Made by a program: the position numbers and the translations under genes. The notes beneath the pieces are model-generated. The model made no database searches. It was not told where the DNA came from and saw only the letters and a list, made by a program, of their open reading frames with translations. Positions 8,468 to 16,720 of a stretch of 36,980 nucleotides of DNA are shown here, piece by piece. This DNA is from Methanobacteriota archaeon (GTDB taxonomy: Archaea > Thermoplasmatota > Poseidoniia > Poseidoniales > Poseidoniaceae): assembly GCA_002715725.1 (NCBI GenBank), contig PAZU01000042.1:1-36980 (forward strand), read 5' to 3'. Within the stretch, counting starts at the first letter, position 1. The number at the start of each line of letters is the position of its first letter.

Positions 8468-8707
8468 ATGTCAAGTTTCAGCGGAGAATTCCTCAAACGT
8501 TCTGTTGTTGACATAAACGGCGAATTGTTTGGACATCTTGCTGATATTGTAATCGACCCCAGAAGTGGCGAAATCACCGAAATTTTAGTCGAAGTGATCT
8601 CAGAAATTGATGTAACTAAACTACCTTGGCCGAGCGACGGTGGTTTTTGTCAAGTTCCAGCCCAAGAAATCTCTCAAATCGGTGCACGTATCGTCTTAAG
8701 ACGATGA
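8468..8707 (+). CDS. PRC-barrel domain protein, 79 aa
   Basis: A single small PRC-barrel domain fills the protein. PRC barrels are beta barrels first described in photosynthetic reaction-centre H subunits and in RimM; free-standing archaeal copies are common and mostly of unknown role. The pattern VVDINGELFGHLADIVID, then GEITEILVEV and a terminal IGARIVLRR, is characteristic. The start follows an extended GAGGAGGGGAGG ribosome site with normal spacing. It sits between cdc48 and the DUF4350 operon on the same strand. Whether it is functionally linked to either is not shown by the sequence. Confidence 0.85.
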   Translation: MSSFSGEFLKRSVVDINGELFGHLADIVIDPRSGEITEILVEVISEIDVTKLPWPSDGGFCQVPAQEISQIGARIVLRR

Positions 8708-8788
8708 GCAATAGACTATCATCAGCCCACAACCTTCTAAACCCAATGTTGGAGTCGGTTGTCTGTATCTTGTACTAGAGGTGATAGT

Positions 8789-10405
8789 TTGGACGAAAAG
8801 CCGCGCTTTAACAAAAGAAGACTTGTTCTTCAAATTGCGTTCTGGTTTGTCCTTGTAATGTTGCTATCTACCGTAGTTTCTCAAGTCATTAACATCGGGA
8901 ACAATGAGGGTCAATCCGCATATGGAGATGATTGGAATGACATGTCAGCATTCCGACAAGACGTCAAGGACATGGGAATTGATACAAAATCACTAGTTTC
9001 TTCCCCACTATTATTGGCAGATATTGAAGATCCTGCAAATACAACATTCATTATCGCAGGAGTAGAAAGAGATACTCTTTCACTGCCTCAATTCTCATCT
9101 GATGGTTTCCTTACTTTCGCAGCTGAAGATGGATACACGCCGGCAGAAGTAGAAGCGATCAAAGAATTCGTATTCGCTGGAGGCGATGTCCTTGTGATGG
9201 ATGACTTTGGTTATTCATCTTCGATTGCAGAAGCGTTTGGTGTTCGCTTCAAAGGGGTACAATTGTATGATACAGTCTATGTTACTGAATTGGATTACAA
9301 CTTCGTTTGGATGTGCGTACAAGAATCCCCTTGTGGAATGGACGGTACATCACTTGACCCAGAGACTGTTGAAAACCATAGCAGATGGTCAATTCAAGAC
9401 AATGGTGCTCATATCTGTAAGTTGTATGATGGGAGATTTATGGCAAAATCCGATGCAGGAGTTTGCGAACAGCATTGGAAGGACGGACAAATACAGTTCA
9501 ATTCTTCTTACCAAGTATTACTCAACAACATCACTGGAATCGACATTATTCCAAATGCAAAAACCGGAATGGGAGCAACTGAAATTAGAGCACTAACCTC
9601 GCCAGAAGCGACTATTGACGTAAACGGCGATGGTGAAATTTGGGTAGGTTCTGAGCAGACCTCAGAAACACCTGACCTTTGGGGACAATTCAACCTATCA
9701 ATCGAGGTTTGTATCTCTCAAGACTGCAATTTCGTGCAAGGAGGCAGGATTACATTCATCGCCGATGGTTCTGCATTGACCAATGCTCTATACGACTATG
9801 AAGGATACAACAATGGCGATTACGGTAAAGCAGACAAGCCAATTCCTAGGAATGATAACAGGAAGTGGGCCTTGGATTATATTGCTGACTCACTGGTCGA
9901 TACCGACGAACCAGGAGTGTCCGATGATGTTCCTGAACCAGCACCGAATGCAATGGTCATCTTTGACGAAAGCCGACACATTCAGCCAAGCATCGCTTCT
10001 GAATCATACAACACTGTTTACTTCTTGCTAGTCTACTTCACCGGTGAAGGACTAGCTATGCTCCTGTTATTCCTTATTCTGTTCATCGCATTCGAAGGAG
10101 TACTTCTGAAGAAGAAAGATCCTGAACCATGGCGACACGTATTCAGTATCATCTACTATGGATTTGGAGATGCGAATAGGTACACTTACTACGCAAAATC
10201 GAATAAAATCAAACAGGTGTTCCTTTCAAAGGTTCGAAATCAGAATGGATTGACTCGAGAAGAGTTTGACTCATTACCTGCAAGAGAATTGCAGAGCATG
10301 ATCGACGACCCCGTACTAGTAAAATTCGTATTCGAAAATAGGAACTATTCATTGGAACAGACCGTGGCTATTGTTAAGCGAATAAAGGTCTGGGGAAGAA
10401 CATGA
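8789..10405 (+). CDS. DUF4350-type membrane protein
   Basis: This is a 538-aa protein anchored at both ends: helix about 11-33, a long extracytoplasmic region, helix about 413-436, then a basic cytoplasmic tail of about 100 aa. The outside region contains the GATase-like pattern of DUF4350: TPAEVEAIKEFVFAGGDVLV followed by an IAEAFGV-type segment. Start choice: the frame opens at TTG 8759, but GAGGTGA at 8778-8784 places the TTG at 8789 in the optimal position, matching the spacing of the next two genes. It is the first gene of a three-gene operon with a DUF58 protein and a multi-helix membrane protein. Such sets are usually linked to MoxR ATPases and envelope or surface assembly in other organisms. 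Precise function is unknown. Confidence 0.75.
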   Translation: MDEKPRFNKRRLVLQIAFWFVLVMLLSTVVSQVINIGNNEGQSAYGDDWNDMSAFRQDVKDMGIDTKSLVSSPLLLADIEDPANTTFIIAGVERDTLSLPQFSSDGFLTFAAEDGYTPAEVEAIKEFVFAGGDVLVMDDFGYSSSIAEAFGVRFKGVQLYDTVYVTELDYNFVWMCVQESPCGMDGTSLDPETVENHSRWSIQDNGAHICKLYDGRFMAKSDAGVCEQHWKDGQIQFNSSYQVLLNNITGIDIIPNAKTGMGATEIRALTSPEATIDVNGDGEIWVGSEQTSETPDLWGQFNLSIEVCISQDCNFVQGGRITFIADGSALTNALYDYEGYNNGDYGKADKPIPRNDNRKWALDYIADSLVDTDEPGVSDDVPEPAPNAMVIFDESRHIQPSIASESYNTVYFLLVYFTGEGLAMLLLFLILFIAFEGVLLKKKDPEPWRHVFSIIYYGFGDANRYTYYAKSNKIKQVFLSKVRNQNGLTREEFDSLPARELQSMIDDPVLVKFVFENRNYSLEQTVAIVKRIKVWGRT

Positions 10406-10415
10406 GGTGAGTTAG

Positions 10416-11669
10416 ATGTGGACACGTAAAGCAGCATTTACATTCACCGGAGGAATCGCATTGATTCTGATTGGAATGATGATTTCTAATCACCAAATGA
10501 TGATTCTTGGTGTTGCATTCATCGCATTCATTGTAGTCAATTCTTGGGTTAGTGGACACGGTGATGTCGAAGTTCAGAGAACCCTTTCTGCAGACAACTT
10601 GTACAAAGGAGACGATTTGTATGTTGAACTTCTAGTAACCAACAGAAGTAGACGCAAAACACAGCAATTGGAAGTGTATGACAACGTTCCGCACGAGATG
10701 AAATTACGTAGTGGTCTGAACCAAATGAGGCTCAACCTAAAGCCTGGAGAGAGTGCACGTATTCGCTATGTTCTACGCTGTCCACTGCGTGGCCATTATT
10801 CGCTTGGTCCGGTTTCATTACGCTACCGTAATACATTCAACCTCTCAGTAGATGAGATGTATGTTGACCACCACTCAGACATTATCATCTTCCCTCAAAT
10901 CAGAGATGTCGAGGAGGCATTTATCCGTTCTAGAACTGCAAAGATGTACACAGGTGCAACTACACTGAGAACACCAGGGCCGGGAACGGAATTCTATTCC
11001 TTGAGAGAATATGTCCCCGGTGATCCGTTCAAGAACATCAATTGGAAGGCGTTCGCAAGAACTGGAGATTTGATGATTAATGAAAAGTGTAGAGACGCTG
11101 TAACCGATTTGTACATTATACTAGACAGTAGAGATATCGCAAGAATTGGAACCGTTTTGAAAAATCCACTTGAGATGGGAACAGTGGCAGCAGCTAGTTT
11201 AGCATCCTTCTTCATCCAGCGGCGCGATTCTGTGTCATTGACAATTTATGATGAGAAGTTATCCTTCTTGCCTCCAGATACGGGCGACAAGCAGTACTTC
11301 AAGATCCTATCATCACTTGCCGGGGTTGCACCGCGAGGAACTATGCCTCTACAAGCGGTTACAAACAGCCTAGCAGCAAGGTTCAGTCGTGGAAGTCCAG
11401 TCTTCGTGATATCATCATGCGAAGGTGATGGAACTGTACCGTCTGCAATTAGAGACCTGGTAGGAAGGGGTCACGAAGTGACTGTTCTTTCTCCATCATC
11501 AATCGATTTCGAGCGGCTTGTTAGCCGCATCCCTAGAATGTCATATGAAGTTCTCAAACTCGAAAGACAGAACAGGCTCACATCATTGGCTGGATTTGGC
11601 AGCCAGGTGATTGATTGGATGCCGGACATGGACCTATCACAGGCTCTATTGCAGGTGAGAGGATACTGA
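10416..11669 (+). CDS. DUF58 domain protein, vWA-like
   Basis: A 417-aa protein with two N-terminal helices (about 8-24 and 27-43), a beta-rich linker, and the DUF58 core PGPGTEFYSLREYVPGDP at 187-204 followed by INWKAFARTGDLMINE. C-terminal to this is a von Willebrand A-like fold beginning LYIILDSRD (232-240), where the D-x-S pair could bind a metal. DUF58 proteins generally partner MoxR-type AAA+ ATPases in co-chaperone or complex-assembly roles; no MoxR gene is present here. GAGGTGA lies 5 nt before the ATG, and the gene starts 10 nt after the DUF4350 stop, so the genes are almost certainly co-transcribed. Confidence 0.88.
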   Translation: MWTRKAAFTFTGGIALILIGMMISNHQMMILGVAFIAFIVVNSWVSGHGDVEVQRTLSADNLYKGDDLYVELLVTNRSRRKTQQLEVYDNVPHEMKLRSGLNQMRLNLKPGESARIRYVLRCPLRGHYSLGPVSLRYRNTFNLSVDEMYVDHHSDIIIFPQIRDVEEAFIRSRTAKMYTGATTLRTPGPGTEFYSLREYVPGDPFKNINWKAFARTGDLMINEKCRDAVTDLYIILDSRDIARIGTVLKNPLEMGTVAAASLASFFIQRRDSVSLTIYDEKLSFLPPDTGDKQYFKILSSLAGVAPRGTMPLQAVTNSLAARFSRGSPVFVISSCEGDGTVPSAIRDLVGRGHEVTVLSPSSIDFERLVSRIPRMSYEVLKLERQNRLTSLAGFGSQVIDWMPDMDLSQALLQVRGY

Positions 11670-11678
11670 GGTGAGATT

Positions 11679-12827
11679 ATGGCAGGAGAAGTAACACCTC
11701 AAGGAGAAGGCGCAAGGTCGCTACATCTTCGTCAATTGAGGATGCAATGGCAAATTGTGACTCTGCAGGTATTAGCGACCCTTGCTCTGGTGTGGATGTA
11801 TCTTGAAGTCGTATCCACCTATGTTGTAGGCAGCATTGATCACACCCAATTATTCGAAACTCTAGAAACAGGACTGGGTACTGAACTACCTTTGGCCGAC
11901 TGGCTAACCGGCAGTGGAAGTGATGGCTTAGCCCGGTTCTATGTTCCAATGGGTCTTGGCCTAGGATTGGGAGGCGGAATGGCAATTATGGCATTCCAAA
12001 CTCCTAAGTTCCAACAGAGAGTCAAACTTGGATTCATTATCACAATGATCGTTTTACTAGCTGGACGATTCACTCTAGGATACGTTTGGCAACTTGTCGG
12101 TGACGGATGGAGTGCCCCCGATACAGATGTATTGCAACTACTCGAATGGCCATTATTGATGATGCTGTCATTCATTATTCTGACATTCTATCTACTACCG
12201 ATAATCACTGGAACTAAGGGGATTTGGGGGCTATCGAGAAGAGGAGTTGCTTGGTCGATCGGATTCACTCTGCTATTCCTCGGGGTTCATGCAATCCTTA
12301 CATTCCCTCTAATTAGAGGGCAACTTGGTAGTTACGGTTCTCAATTAACTACGCTAGAAATTATTGTTTCAGAGCCGACTGTATTTGGCCTGGTAACTGC
12401 AGAACAATTCTCACTAATCCTAATTGCATGTTTGATGATGGTTTTCCAAGAGTCAGCGTTTGGAGTAATCCGCCAGTTGGAATACGCATATCGCTTACCT
12501 GAGTCTTGCAAGAGAGACCCTGAGTACGTAGCTCAAATGGATAACCTTCTGAATGGACACATTAAACACACTGCGATTTTCCTTTCGCTCACAGTCGTTG
12601 CAACGACCATCGCATTGGGCTTCCACTCTATACTACTCGACTGGGTAAGTGGAATTACGGGTTCCCAGTGGGCTTCGCAAGTAGGTGAATCAATCGAATT
12701 AACCCTAACTTATGGATTGGTAATCTCTGCGCTTCTATTCCTTGGAATTATGGCATTACTACGCTTCGTAGTACCTTGGCAAAGAGTATGGGGTCTAATC
12801 GAGTCTTCATTTACTCCTAGAGAGTAA
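11679..12827 (+). CDS. Multi-spanning membrane protein, third gene of the DUF58 operon
   Basis: I do not recognise a named family. The 382-aa protein shows about eight hydrophobic segments, near 26-50, 88-105, 115-139, 155-176, 190-210, 237-256, 297-317 and 341-361, with a glycine-rich GLGLGLGGG in the second. It begins 9 nt after the DUF58 stop with GAGGTGA 4 nt before the ATG, so it is part of the same operon. By position it may be the membrane partner of the DUF4350 and DUF58 proteins. Its TAA stop directly abuts the stop of the convergent small membrane protein, with no spacer. Confidence 0.75.
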   Translation: MAGEVTPQGEGARSLHLRQLRMQWQIVTLQVLATLALVWMYLEVVSTYVVGSIDHTQLFETLETGLGTELPLADWLTGSGSDGLARFYVPMGLGLGLGGGMAIMAFQTPKFQQRVKLGFIITMIVLLAGRFTLGYVWQLVGDGWSAPDTDVLQLLEWPLLMMLSFIILTFYLLPIITGTKGIWGLSRRGVAWSIGFTLLFLGVHAILTFPLIRGQLGSYGSQLTTLEIIVSEPTVFGLVTAEQFSLILIACLMMVFQESAFGVIRQLEYAYRLPESCKRDPEYVAQMDNLLNGHIKHTAIFLSLTVVATTIALGFHSILLDWVSGITGSQWASQVGESIELTLTYGLVISALLFLGIMALLRFVVPWQRVWGLIESSFTPRE

Positions 12828-13031
12828 TCACTTCGAATAGTTGAATTGGAACGCTCGTCCTATTCCTTCTGTCAATACCAAGACAACCAGGGGTATTCCA
12901 CATACCCAAGATAGAATGAGGCTCGCACCATCTAAGTGGTCTTGCATGAAAAATCCAGCATAGATTCCTAAAGAAACCAAGGCCAAGAATACAAGTTTTT
13001 CAATCCATAATGGATAGTAAGAAGAACTCAT
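12828..13031 (-). CDS. Small two-helix membrane protein, 67 aa
   Basis: Family not recognised. Two hydrophobic segments at about 9-29 and 35-55 are separated by a short polar turn containing QDHLDG. A GAGGCGA ribosome site overlaps the stop of the upstream coiled-coil gene, and the gap between the two genes is only 9 nt, so it is translated as the last gene of the Roadblock/coiled-coil operon. It could be the membrane tether of that system; this is inference from position. The gene stop is back-to-back with that of the convergent 382-aa membrane protein. Confidence 0.7.
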   Translation of the reverse strand: MSSSYYPLWIEKLVFLALVSLGIYAGFFMQDHLDGASLILSWVCGIPLVVLVLTEGIGRAFQFNYSK

Positions 13032-13040
13032 TTAATCGCC

Positions 13041-16000
13041 TCAGAGATCTATACCGTCAAGAGAATCTTCGAGTTCATCCAAAGTTGAATCAGAAACTTC
13101 ACCAGATTCAACCGGGTCGGTTCTTCGAGCCCATCTCGCATCTAATCGTGCCAATTCTTCTTCCAGAGTTGCTCGTTCATCGTCTTGTGACGCTGCGGCT
13201 GATTCCTCAACTAATTCAGTAGGCTTTTCATCGACTGGAGTGGACAACTCCTCCCATTCTTCAGCGATATCACTAACTTCAACAGCAACCGCTACTTCTT
13301 CATCAATTAATTCGCCTTTCATTTGCTCTAGAACAATTTCATCGACTGGTGCTCTTTCACCTGCAGGAACAGAATCTCTCTCAAACGGAAGGATGCCATC
13401 TCTCTTGAAATCCCACAATGCTCCACGAACTTCGCCCTTGACGAAGCCACTTGCATCTAGTTGTGTCAGGAGTTCTTCTAGTGCACTAGTAGTGCCTTCA
13501 AGTTTGACTGAAGAGCCTGCGTCTCTCATATCTGCTTCAAGATGAATGTCATCCAGTGCTTTCTGAATCAATGCACGTGTTTCTCTTGCTAGCACTGGTA
13601 AGGACTCAGGCCTGCGGGTATTGCTCATCAATGCTTGAACCTGCTCAGATGGTGCCCCTAGTTTCTCAAGTTGCTCCAGTACATTTCTGATTCTTCGCAA
13701 CATGGTTACTGAACGGTCATAATCTTCAAGCAAGTTCTCCAAATCTAGAACAAGATTTGTCACCGTTTCACCAAGTTGGTGTTCTAATCTTTGCTGGACA
13801 GACCATCTTGCTAGGCCTCTCACAGCGCCCGCTGTCTGTGGGACTTGTCTCTCTAAGAGTGACATTACTTCATTAGAGAGTAAGTGACGAGGAGTCGTTG
13901 CAACATGGTCTACGCACCCTTGGATAACCTGTAGAGCGCGTTCTACTGCACGGTCAAGTAGAGATACCGAGTAACCAAGTGTTCTAGCGTGCTCTAACCT
14001 TTCCAATACTGGGCCTAGACCATCAAATTGAGCACCATCTTCAAGCAAAGCTTGTGCTAGAGGTTCTTCGGATAGTTTAGCGCGCAGCAACTCGGCTTCC
14101 TTGATGTCAGACAAGGCTTCCTCGTGTGCGATTGCTAACGCTTCTGCTTGGTCTAACAGGTTAGACAACTCGGCTTCTGCTTGACCTCTTCTAGCTCCTA
14201 AATCGCCTAGTTCTTTGAGCACTTGGCGGCGTTCATCCATCAATTCTCTCATTTCAGATTGAATCATTGATGCGCGGTTTTCTTGCTCGGTGAGCCTTAT
14301 TCTATCATCTTGAGTTCTTTCGCTGGCAACCTTGGACTCCGATTGTATCTGCTTTAGATTCAATTGGGCGTCACTGATTTTTGCTTCCAATTCTGATAAC
14401 TCGCCTTGAGCCCTACGATGACGGTCACGAGTTGCTTCAACTTGCTCTTCGATCATTCTTTGACGGCGTTGGTCATCTTCGATACGAGAACGAATACTTG
14501 CTAAAGTTGCAGAATGCGAATCTATATCACTCGACAATGCTGCTTCCTTAGTAGCCATCTCTTCAATCTGTGAAGATAATTCAGAACTCGCTTTGTTATC
14601 ACCAAGAATTCTTGCTAATTCTACTGCTCTCTCACTTAATTGGTGTTCAAGTTCGTTAACTCTCTTCGATAACCTATCGCTTCTAGATTCAGAGTTTTCA
14701 GCAGTGGCCTGAGCCGCGGATAAATCGAGTTGCAATTGATCGATTGTACGATTATATGAGGCGATTTTATCTTGCACATCAGAGGCTTGACGGTTCGCTT
14801 CATTCGCATTAACCTTAGCTGCACTCTCGGATTTTTGTGCCGATTCAAGTGCGACTTTAAGCGAAGCAACCTCGCCAATTGACTCTGACAACTTCAGTTC
14901 AGACTTTTCGAGTTTTCTTCTCAATCCATCATCGATTCCGGCTGAGGTTTCGATTGTTGCTAAACCTTCAGATGGGGTGGCAACTGTGATTGCAAATTCG
15001 AATCTAGTTCGCTCTTTACGCAACTTTTGAAGGCCGATTTCAAATCCATATAATTGCATCATCATCTGCTTAATCAAAGTTTGACGAGATTCCGAGCGAG
15101 TACGTGTAGTTGCTAATTCGTCACAGAATTGTGCTAGATTGAAATCGATTACATTTCCTGATTCGGGCCCTAGAATAGTTCCGACTGGTAGTCTGTGTAG
15201 AGCCAAAACCCTTCGAGATTCACAAAGTGAATTCGCTGCTTCGGCAAGTTTGGTCTTGCCTGGTGCTTGCATAGCCACAGGTACACCCTTGACTAAAGCA
15301 ACACGGATTGCTTTCGAGGATTTTCCAGCGGTTAGATGTCCGGTGAGTCCTTCATCGACTGCACTAGTTAGCATAGAGAGTACTGCATCTGTTCCGCCAC
15401 GTCCTTCTCTAACCACATGTCCATCAGTTAGAGCCTCGCCATGTGAGCCCATAGCATCTATTTGACCATCCATCAATGCAGCTATTTGACTAATTAAACG
15501 GCCGTGATCGACATCAGCTTCAGTCCAAATTGCAAGAGCAACATCTCCGGCTTCAGCCAATAGTAGGGAGCCATCTCCGGTATGCAAAGTCCAGTGGCCT
15601 GCGCCATCTAAGCCTAAATCGCTAGCCATTGCTTTTCTTCCAGCCAATGTTTCTCCTACTTGGGCTGCAAGTTTGTCAGCACTGGAAGGAAGGTCTCCTG
15701 CATCATCGATTAACATTCCAGAATCTACTGCGATTCCTCCACGTACCTCAGGACGTTGAACTAGATTAGCGAGAACTGCAGAAAGGTCTCTGGATAGTAA
15801 GCGTTCAAGTGAATCACCTGCACCAAGTAGCCCTCTCATGTCAGCGCTGTGCTCAAATGCCTCAGGAACAATCTCAGCTACAGAACCTAGAGCAGACTGT
15901 GTCCAAGCTCTAGCAACTAATCGGTGCTGGTCGATTTCTAATGACTCAAGGCGATCCTTTGCCGCTTTACCACACAGCAAAACCTTGCCCTTAGCAGGTT

Positions 16001-16166
16001 CAGCGATCCATCCGACGACTCTACCTGCGCGAACGATACGATGACCGCTAGCGGTGGACCTGCGGCCCAAATAAGTCGTAATCGAACCGTTTTCAAATGG
16101 TAAAATTACACCATCACTAACATCGATTTCATTTTCAACTGGCATTCCATATGGCAGATCGAACAT
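13041..16166 (-). CDS. Roadblock/LC7-like domain fused to a long coiled coil, 1041 aa
   Basis: No named ortholog is recognised. Numbered from the ATG at 16166: a globular N-terminal part; a Roadblock/LC7-like module at about 142-237 (pattern GGIAVDSGMLIDDAGDLPSS, then GSLLLAEAGDVALAIW); a further globular segment to about 400, part of which is loosely reminiscent of DUF4388/PATAN; an unbroken coiled coil at about 415-700 rich in Glu, Gln, Ser and Arg; a helical region to about 900; and an acidic tail. There is no Walker A, so it is not an SMC ATPase. Start: GTG 16175 and ATG 16172 overlap the ribosome site GAGGTGA, while ATG 16166 lies 5 nt after it. The upstream gene is a stand-alone Roadblock protein. 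A scaffold or regulator working with a small Ras-like GTPase encoded elsewhere is plausible but inferred. Confidence 0.75.
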   Translation of the reverse strand: MFDLPYGMPVENEIDVSDGVILPFENGSITTYLGRRSTASGHRIVRAGRVVGWIAEPAKGKVLLCGKAAKDRLESLEIDQHRLVARAWTQSALGSVAEIVPEAFEHSADMRGLLGAGDSLERLLSRDLSAVLANLVQRPEVRGGIAVDSGMLIDDAGDLPSSADKLAAQVGETLAGRKAMASDLGLDGAGHWTLHTGDGSLLLAEAGDVALAIWTEADVDHGRLISQIAALMDGQIDAMGSHGEALTDGHVVREGRGGTDAVLSMLTSAVDEGLTGHLTAGKSSKAIRVALVKGVPVAMQAPGKTKLAEAANSLCESRRVLALHRLPVGTILGPESGNVIDFNLAQFCDELATTRTRSESRQTLIKQMMMQLYGFEIGLQKLRKERTRFEFAITVATPSEGLATIETSAGIDDGLRRKLEKSELKLSESIGEVASLKVALESAQKSESAAKVNANEANRQASDVQDKIASYNRTIDQLQLDLSAAQATAENSESRSDRLSKRVNELEHQLSERAVELARILGDNKASSELSSQIEEMATKEAALSSDIDSHSATLASIRSRIEDDQRRQRMIEEQVEATRDRHRRAQGELSELEAKISDAQLNLKQIQSESKVASERTQDDRIRLTEQENRASMIQSEMRELMDERRQVLKELGDLGARRGQAEAELSNLLDQAEALAIAHEEALSDIKEAELLRAKLSEEPLAQALLEDGAQFDGLGPVLERLEHARTLGYSVSLLDRAVERALQVIQGCVDHVATTPRHLLSNEVMSLLERQVPQTAGAVRGLARWSVQQRLEHQLGETVTNLVLDLENLLEDYDRSVTMLRRIRNVLEQLEKLGAPSEQVQALMSNTRRPESLPVLARETRALIQKALDDIHLEADMRDAGSSVKLEGTTSALEELLTQLDASGFVKGEVRGALWDFKRDGILPFERDSVPAGERAPVDEIVLEQMKGELIDEEVAVAVEVSDIAEEWEELSTPVDEKPTELVEESAAASQDDERATLEEELARLDARWARRTDPVESGEVSDSTLDELEDSLDGIDL

Positions 16167-16171
16167 GTCCA

Positions 16172-16513
16172 TCACCTCATCACTGAGTTCAGCATATCAA
16201 CATCACACTCGACGGCGTGTCGCCACCTAGCAATCCTGCCACCCTTCTTCCCGGAAATTACGAGGCTTGCATCTTCACTCAAGCGAGTCAAGAGAAACAA
16301 TCCTGTTCCTTCAGACCAGAGTTCCAAACCTCTCCCAACACTAACTGTTTGTTCGAGTTTATCCATTGCTTGGACCAACTGGGTGGCATGTTCAACCATC
16401 GGTGCACGACCTCTCTTCCCCACTGCAGCAACCAAACCATCTCGTCTAGAAACGATGTATGCTTGGTCTGCCCCTGGTAGGGCTGAAAATTCGGCCAAAA
16501 TGCGTTGCATCAT
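16172..16513 (-). CDS. Roadblock/LC7 domain protein, 113 aa
   Basis: A single Roadblock/LC7 domain fills the protein: N-terminal helix MQRILAEFSALPGADQAYIV, the strand pair VSRRDGLVAAVG, the long helix around residues 40-58, then GLELWSEGTGLFLLTRLSEDASLVI. Members dimerise and in bacteria (MglB) and eukaryotes regulate Ras-like GTPases. It overlaps the start region of the large coiled-coil protein that itself contains a Roadblock-like module, so a hetero-Roadblock complex is likely (inference). No GTPase gene is in the window. No clear ribosome site precedes the two adjacent ATG codons (16513, 16510); translation may be leaderless. Confidence 0.78.
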   Translation of the reverse strand: MMQRILAEFSALPGADQAYIVSRRDGLVAAVGKRGRAPMVEHATQLVQAMDKLEQTVSVGRGLELWSEGTGLFLLTRLSEDASLVISGKKGGRIARWRHAVECDVDMLNSVMR

Positions 16514-16720
16514 GCGCGCTCAAATGGGTGCAGGTTGAAAACGGCTTCAAGAAGTTTGGCTTTTCAAAACGCCCGTAGGGCGGTTTGTAGGGTTGTTTGA
16601 TTTTGCCAACTAGTTTTTTGGTAATCGTAAATTCCTATTTGTAAATTCCTATTGGAAATTTGATTTTTGAATTGAAAAATTCTACCGTTGACATCAAGCC
16701 TAGAACCTCGTCGAATAATC
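16514..16720. promoter_or_regulatory. Divergent intergenic region with hairpin and tandem repeat
   Basis: A 207-bp gap between the divergent Roadblock gene and tRNA thiolase gene. It contains a hairpin CGCCC-GTA-GGGCG at 16570-16582, extendable with one bulge into the flanking AAAAC/GGTTT, and a tandem duplication of the 14-mer GTAAATTCCTATT(T/G) at 16627-16654 in an A+T-rich stretch. Both genes probably have promoters here, but no single TATA box stands out. Confidence 0.5.

Noticed and set aside
13041-16166. The coiled-coil protein as an SMC or Rad50-like ATPase
   Set aside because: No Walker A, signature or Walker B motif is present at either end, and the N-terminus looks Roadblock-like instead.
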